64,000 bases of DNA from Brettanomyces bruxellensis. Its lineage: Eukaryota; Ascomycota; Pichiomycetes; Pichiales; Pichiaceae. Shown here in pieces: positions 58,382 to 64,000 of this stretch. Positions within the stretch are counted from its first letter, which is position 1. Every line of letters starts with the position of its first letter. The stretch lies in NCBI RefSeq assembly GCF_011074885.1, contig NC_054685.1, forward strand, positions 744,001 to 808,000, in the 5' to 3' direction. Under the pieces are notes generated by a model. That model had not been told where the DNA came from, ran no database searches, and saw only the letters and a list, made by a program, of their open reading frames with translations. A program made the position numbers and the translations under genes.

Positions 58382-59901
58382 TGTACCGTTACCTGAATTT
58401 GTTCCAATTTTAACAAAGTTCCTTCAGCACTCAGTAGTTTTATTTTCTATTCTTATATCGACCGGAATGCAAGTGAGATCTATGTTCCGAAAATGAAATA
58501 TTACTGAATGGCAAATTTAAAAGAAGGCACTGCCTCTAATTATTCTGTCGTTATTAATTATAGTAAAAATTTGGTCTGATTTTATCTCAGTGTTTCTTTC
58601 AATATCGATATTTCATATGTAGCGTGTGACTTTGCCCATTTAAATAGCTTTTCTGTATGTTTGTTAGTATTTTCTTTCTGACTGATAACAAAAATAATTT
58701 ACGATACAAGCGATCGCCATATCTGTTAGGTTCGCGTACAGTCGTCGAGAAGAAAAAAAAAAGTTTATCCTTCTTCGTTTTCATTATACCTTTCCAAAGG
58801 CAAGATAAGTAAGTGATCCCTGTAATAGAAGTAAATGTAAATAAAGTTAAATTCATATTTGCAGCAAAATATTAAAACCTCCTGAACGATAATTCCATAC
58901 TTTTCCCTATGCAAGAATTATGTGTAAATAATCGTGCCCCTTTCCGATTCCCTTTTCCTGCAATGTAGCACTCCCGTACACCAGACTGTTTGGTTTACCG
59001 TAACATTCGTTTGTATCTGTACTTTGTTCTCATGATCATATTTACGAAAATGAAGGAAATAGAAGATCAAAGCAGACGTACCGATTTCCGTGTTATATAT
59101 ATTTCCGGAAGCCTCACTTAGCATATCTATAAACCTAAATTAAACATTTACTTTATATTTAACGTTCGACAATTGTTACATGGCTTCTTCAATATATGGT
59201 TCATTGAATTCATAACGTCCTGTCTTACTATAGTACAAGAATAATCCGGCTGTCAAATAGGTAACAGGTGTACAAAAATGTCGGTGTTTTTTTTGCCACG
59301 GCTTTCGGAAACAAACCAATGTCTTCCTTGTTTTGCCCCACAAAGCTAAAATTCCGTATTGTAAGAATTGTATGTGGAGTTAAACAATGAGATTATGACA
59401 ACAGTTATCCCATCTCATAAATTTCTTTTTTTAATGCAGATTCAAGCTTGGTCATCACAAATTTTTCCCCGCCTGACATCTCAAAAAAAATTTTCCCGTG
59501 CGTACCGGAGGCGGAGGAACAGGACTATCCGGCAATACCATAGAAAATAAACAATACACTAAATCTCTTTCCTAATCATTTCTCTTGTTCGATACGGTTC
59601 AGTACTTCCCGACCTCTGTTTTTCTATTTTAAATAAATATAAGTCGTTCAACTCCATAAGTTTCATCATTCCTCATACTTCAACTCTAGGTAACTTTTTG
59701 CTGTCATTCGCAAAGGCATTGCCTTTTTACTCAGATTTATTAAGCAGTTTAGCATATTTCGTACTCCAAAGGAATAGATATTCTTGTCAATTATTTGGTC
59801 ATTTTACAGTTTCGGTCTTTATATCAGGTTATCTGTGTGTTAGTTCGGTTGATTTCTTTTTTTATATCACCTTATATTTACTACAGTTAAGCACACTTAA
59901 A
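58382..59901. other. 1.5-kb divergent PEX5/MPC1 intergenic region
   Basis: AT-rich, with several short frames of no recognisable family. The MPC1 frame is open upstream of its ATG but starts with a non-ATG codon. No RNA gene was recognised. Confidence 0.55.
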
Positions 59902-60279
59902 ATGTCAACGTCTCAAGCTTCATCAACCGTTAGCCGTAAACTGGCTCAACAGATCTTTAACAAACAGAATTTGAAGTATTTGCTCACTACGCATTTTTGG
60001 GGTCCTGTCTCAAACTTCGGTATTCCAGTTGCAGCAATAGTTGATCTTAAAAATAAGCCCGCCGATACAATCAGTGGTCCGATGACACTGGCTCTTACCG
60101 TTTATTCAGCCATTTTTATGAAGTATTCTCTTGCAATCACTCCTAAAAATTATCTTCTTTTGGGATGTCACATTATTAATGAATTTGCCCAACTTGGTCA
60201 AGGTGCACGTTTTATAAATTACCATTACCTAACGAAGCATGATGATACCAAGCCAATAAAAAAGGAGAAGACTGCTTGA
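59902..60279 (+). CDS. MPC1: Mitochondrial pyruvate carrier subunit Mpc1
   Basis: From the ATG at 59902-59904 the protein has 125 residues (yeast Mpc1 has 130). It contains the MPC family core: LLTTHFWGPVSNFGIPVAAIVDLKNKPADTISGPMTLALTVYSAIFMKYSLAITPKNYLLLGCHIINEFAQLGQGARF, spanning two to three short membrane helices. It heterodimerises with Mpc2 or Mpc3 to import pyruvate across the inner membrane. The longer open frame upstream begins at a TTG and adds an unrelated hydrophobic stretch, so it was excluded. Confidence 0.95.
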   Translation: MSTSQASSTVSRKLAQQIFNKQNLKYLLTTHFWGPVSNFGIPVAAIVDLKNKPADTISGPMTLALTVYSAIFMKYSLAITPKNYLLLGCHIINEFAQLGQGARFINYHYLTKHDDTKPIKKEKTA

Positions 60280-60409
60280 TATTTTTTGGATGCTCAAGAA
60301 GAGTGTATATACATTATCACGTTAGTACAATAAACGACTTTTAGTATGATGTTGTACCTGTACGTAAAGAAGTTACATTATCCATAGTATATGAAAGAAG
60401 TGGGATTTG

Positions 60410-62167
60410 TCAGTTACCAAAAACTCCTTTAAACGTGTTCTTTTGCGTTGGCCCCAGCAATTGAGTAATATGATCTTCCTCTTTTTCTTTATCACCGTCG
60501 TTTTCCTTGTTCTTGTTTTTTATAAGTGGTACTTCCGTTTCTAGTCGGTTTATAGCTGCACGGTGATATTTAACATTATCCCAAAATATGCTGTCATAAT
60601 CCTTATTCCCTTTGTGGAATTCTTCATTTTCCCCATTCATATTCTCTGAAATGATATTTTTATTCTGAACCTTGGTATTTTTCTTTATATGTAAATTCTT
60701 CTCAGTCTTACTTGATTCCGTAGGAATGTTACTGTTCTTCATCACATCATCACTACCAATCAGGGCATCCTTGCTTTTTATTTCTTGTTGATCAGTATCA
60801 GCTGATTCAAAATCGCTTCCATCCAACGGAACGAACAACGGTCCATTTGTGCTTGGATTCCTTCCACTTCTTGCTAGTTCAAGTTTCTTTACAGATTCTA
60901 GATATGTCAAACCATTTTTCCGTTTCATGCCCGAATGCGAATTATCTAACGCACTACGCAAACGAACGCTTTCCATATTATTCAAGTCTACCTTATCTGT
61001 TTCACTGTCAGTTGCAGCGATTAAAGTTATTTCACAACATACTGGTCCATCCTCTGAGATGTCATCTTCCCTATACTTTCTATCGAATACGATCGGAAAA
61101 GCCGGTCCAATAAGTAGCAATTCACAATAATTGTTTCCAATTCCGTTCAATATATCTCTAGAATGATCGTGTGTTTGAATCGAACTATCATGGAAAGAAT
61201 AGTCGTTTCCAATTAATTGTATAAATGTTCTCATATATCGTAGTCTAAAGGAAACTTGAAATTTATCCTTCATCTTAGAGTTAGTATCGCTAGTTTTCAT
61301 GATATTATCATAGATTAGGTCATTCAAGCTAACCTGAATGGACAGACTCATAGGTTGATTGGATAATGGAGTTAATTTTGTTCTTGCACTAAGGGCTTTC
61401 TGACGATTGAACCCGTGAAACTGTATCTTTCTAGCGTTGGGATACATTTCAATTTTAAAGTCCTCAAGGGTATTTGAAAACATTGCAATGAAATTTCTGA
61501 GTATAGAAGTCTCAAGAATTATCTGATGTACTCGGTTGCCAGTATCATTAGTCTCGGATTTATTGTCAGTTGAGCTTCCCTTTCGGAACTCCTTGATATT
61601 GTCAGTCAACGATTGATCTTTCAACATTTCTAAATATATGTGTTCCACTCGTAAATCAAATGACTCCTTCCCTATCCGGAAATTTACCGAATATCGTTTC
61701 GTCATTCCAGCCTTCGTTTCAAGTTCAATGAATAGCTTGTTGGAAAATATGCGATCTCTTTTTTCGTTGGAATTCTCGTGGATAAGAAGAAGTTTAAATG
61801 TTTTGCTGTTTTCCCCACAGTCTTTAAACAAAACATTGAGGGTCTTACTGTTAACTAAAATACTAAAGCAGCGTGCCATATTGCAATCATCCGGTGTAGA
61901 CTCATCCGGTAAGTATCCGTCTATTGTGAATGTACTAAAGAAATTGCTTCTAAAAGAGCAATTGAGGGAACTTGTTTTAGTGATATTAACCGCAGTAAGC
62001 AAAAGTTCCGGATAGTTGGCCCTGGGGTCATTCATAGCTGAATTTTTAATTTTTTGTCTGAATGTAATCTTGATCACATCTGATGCTGTTGATAACGCAT
62101 ATATCGACCTTGTCCATAGCGATTTTGAGCTCGCTGAGCTTAAGGTTGCAAGAAACTTAAATGGCAT
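60410..62167 (-). CDS. DDC1: DNA damage checkpoint clamp subunit Ddc1 (Rad9 of 9-1-1)
   Basis: The 585-residue product (yeast Ddc1 has 612) has a PCNA-like fold in the first about 380 residues. The N-terminus KSLWTRSIYALSTASDVIKITFRQ parallels the Ddc1/Rad9 start, with a central SRxNFF segment (CSFRSNFFSTFTIDGY). The C-terminal tail is hydrophilic and likely phosphorylated, and ends HITQLLGPTQKNTFKGVFGN, matching the GLTQVEKPRGIF end of yeast Ddc1. It loads at damaged DNA with Mec3 and Rad17 and recruits Dpb11 and Mec1. Sequence similarity is modest, as usual for this family, but the two ends agree. It is divergent from SMC2. Confidence 0.85.
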   Translation of the reverse strand: MPFKFLATLSSASSKSLWTRSIYALSTASDVIKITFRQKIKNSAMNDPRANYPELLLTAVNITKTSSLNCSFRSNFFSTFTIDGYLPDESTPDDCNMARCFSILVNSKTLNVLFKDCGENSKTFKLLLIHENSNEKRDRIFSNKLFIELETKAGMTKRYSVNFRIGKESFDLRVEHIYLEMLKDQSLTDNIKEFRKGSSTDNKSETNDTGNRVHQIILETSILRNFIAMFSNTLEDFKIEMYPNARKIQFHGFNRQKALSARTKLTPLSNQPMSLSIQVSLNDLIYDNIMKTSDTNSKMKDKFQVSFRLRYMRTFIQLIGNDYSFHDSSIQTHDHSRDILNGIGNNYCELLLIGPAFPIVFDRKYREDDISEDGPVCCEITLIAATDSETDKVDLNNMESVRLRSALDNSHSGMKRKNGLTYLESVKKLELARSGRNPSTNGPLFVPLDGSDFESADTDQQEIKSKDALIGSDDVMKNSNIPTESSKTEKNLHIKKNTKVQNKNIISENMNGENEEFHKGNKDYDSIFWDNVKYHRAAINRLETEVPLIKNKNKENDGDKEKEEDHITQLLGPTQKNTFKGVFGN

Positions 62168-62566
62168 CTTTTCTTATAGATAATCCGTATTCCTTTCAAT
62201 GAATTGGTAAAAATCTCTGCCATAAGTTAATGAAAATGACTCTATGAGTGTGACATAACTCTTGCAATTTTAATTCCATGAGGTTGTACTAAATGATTGA
62301 ACAAACGGAACTAATATGATAAATTTTCTTGAAAAACCGACCATGAATCCTGGGGAAAAAAAGACTCGGTGATATTTCTAGGAAGCATTTTTTTTCGTGC
62401 CCTGTTGATGGTTGGTCCCATCTATCTTTTTGATCGAACGCGAAAGCAAAACGTAAACATTAAACTATTCTATTCTCTTAAGCTACATTTTATATCAAAG
62501 CTCGAAATTTTACCGAATACAGAGGACAAGTCGGTTTCAACAATATTTTGCAACATAATACTAATC
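62168..62566. other. Divergent DDC1/SMC2 promoter
   Basis: About 400 bp, AT-rich, between two chromosome-maintenance genes. No ACGCGT box was seen. The SMC2 frame is open upstream to a GTG but is not coding-like there. Confidence 0.55.
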
Positions 62567-64000
62567 ATGTATGTGGAAGAACTCGTTATCGATGGGTTCA
62601 AGTCCTACGCTGTTAGGACTGTAATCACTGGATGGGATCGACAATTCAATGCCATAACAGGCCTTAATGGTTCGGGAAAATCGAATATTCTAGATGCTGT
62701 TTGTTTTGTGTTGGAATAAATAACACCTCAAACTTAAGAGCACAAAATCTACAGGATTTAATATACAAGAGAGGTCAGGCTGGAGTTACAAAGGCATCTG
62801 TTACTATCACTTTTGATAACACTGATAAGTCCAAATCTCCGATTGGATTTGATCAGTACCCTAAGATTAGTGTTACACGACAAATTCTTCTTGGTGGAAA
62901 TTCAAAGTATCTTATCAACGGACACAAAGCACAGCAGGTGCAGGTTCTTAATCTTTTTCAATCTGTCCAATTGAATATTAATCATCCAAATTTCCTCATC
63001 ATGCAAGGAAAAATCACTAAGATGTTGAACATGAAGCCAAAAGAGATTTTGGGGTTGATTGAGGAGGCAGCAGGTACAAAGATTTATGAATGGCAAAGGG
63101 AAAAAGCTGAGAAGACTATGAAAAAAAAGAATCTCAAGCTTGAAACGACTGAAAACTTGCTTAAGGAAGAGGTGGAGCCCAAATTGCGACATCTACACGA
63201 ACAGAAGCGTATTGTCTTGGAATATCAGGATATACAGACAGAGTTAGAAACTTTAATGAAGGCAGTAGCAGCCCATGACTATATGCTTTATACGAAGAAA
63301 TTGGAAGAGGCGAAGCAATCTCTTCTTTTATCTGAATCTCATAGGAAAAATCAACTAGCAAATATTGATGAATTAGAAAAGGAAATTAGAAATTTACAAA
63401 ATGATTTGGAGGAAATAAAACAAAAAAGGCAGGAAGAGGTCGGAAGATCTGCCGTTGTTAAAGAGTTGGAGGACGCTGAGAATGAAATTCAGAATGAGAT
63501 TACACGATTGGTAACAACTAAAGGTATACAAGAGCAATTGCTGTGTGAACAAAAAAAAGAGCGGGAAACTGCGCTTGGAAGGATTGATAAACTCAAAACA
63601 GATATTGAATCCAACAAAGGTAATCATGATAAATTAGAGAGCGATTATCACAATTTTAAGGATGAATTAGAGCATAAGAAACAAGCACTTCAGAGGAACG
63701 AAGATCTTTTTTCAACCTTATCGACGGGTATATCTATTGAAGGTTCCACAACCGGTGGTTACCTAGCAAATCTACAGAATGTAAAGAAGAAGCTTTCGGA
63801 TACAATGGTAGAGATCCAAAAATGTAATATGCAAATATCTCATCTAACTACTGAACTGGAAGTTGGAAGGACCAAAGAAAAGTCCAAGAAAGCTGATCTT
63901 CTGAAAATTGATAGTGACATAGCTAGATATAAACAAAATTTAGACGGTTTAAAGTTGAAGCTTAGTCAAATTGGATTTGATCCTTCTAAATATCTAGAAT
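62567..64000 (+). CDS. SMC2: Condensin subunit Smc2, N-terminal part; frameshifted and cut by the window end
   Basis: The ATG at 62567 begins [20 protein letters not shown] and includes Walker [10 protein letters not shown] (residues 32-40), matching Smc2 rather than other SMCs. The frame stops at 62717-62719 within CFVL-G-I. The rest continues in another frame from about 62716 with [83 protein letters not shown] and the first coiled coil to the right edge. One extra G at the GG at 62713-62714 would restore the conserved Leu-Gly-Ile. There is no intron signature because the conserved sequence is contiguous. Sequencing error is the likeliest cause in an essential gene. Confidence 0.92.

Noticed and set aside
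1..64000. CRISPR arrays, prophage, retrotransposon LTR pairs, rRNA
   Set aside because: No regularly spaced repeats, integrase/reverse transcriptase genes, paired LTRs or rRNA sequence were recognised by reading. A dot plot would be more sensitive.

Overview
The window is nuclear DNA of a budding yeast (Saccharomycotina), most likely of the Pichiales/Brettanomyces-Ogataea type. Nearly all genes are intronless, densely packed and carry clear budding-yeast orthologs (COR1, MRP2, RHO1, NUP60, SWI1, MNN10, DDC1 and others). The nuclear gene for the 30-kDa complex I subunit (NDUFS3) excludes the complex I-less Saccharomycetaceae. A CTG codon at 7688-7690 falls on a leucine conserved in Ura6, so CUG is probably read as Leu and the CUG-Ser clade is unlikely. 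The genus is an inference.

Layout: 0-10 kb has a partial SPX-RING ubiquitin ligase, a small probable mitochondrial protein, MRP2 and COR1 (divergent, sharing an exact HAP-type TGATTGGT site), a URA6-like kinase with a membrane/mitochondrial leader, and DOA1. A 3.5-kb gene-free AT-rich tract separates DOA1 from a SED1-like GPI wall protein at 13.7 kb. TES1 and RQC1 follow. From about 20.0 to 23.7 kb there is no credible protein gene. Instead there is a GC-richer block rich in perfect hairpins and long pyrimidine tracts, the best candidate here for an undescribed long structured non-coding RNA. NUP60, an AlaX-type editing protein (YNL040W-like), an unrecognised zinc-motif protein, RHO1, JIP5, STL1, MET18/MMS19, NDUFS3, END3, RMI1, MET12, RAD1, SWI1, MNN10, PEX5, MPC1, DDC1 and the start of SMC2 fill 23.7-64 kb.

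Functional themes: respiration and mitochondria (COR1, NDUFS3, MPC1, MRP2), genome maintenance (RAD1, RMI1, DDC1, SMC2, MET18), protein and ribosome quality control (DOA1, RQC1, AlaX, SPX-RING), cell surface (RHO1, SED1-like, MNN10, END3), peroxisome/lipid (PEX5, TES1) and osmo/glycerol transport (STL1 with a CRE and a TATA box upstream). These are neighbours, not operons.

Two conserved genes, END3 and SMC2, are each broken by the apparent loss of one base in a short G/C run. This looks more like sequencing or assembly error than real gene loss, but needs reads to settle. No transposon, CRISPR array, rRNA or convincing tRNA was recognised.
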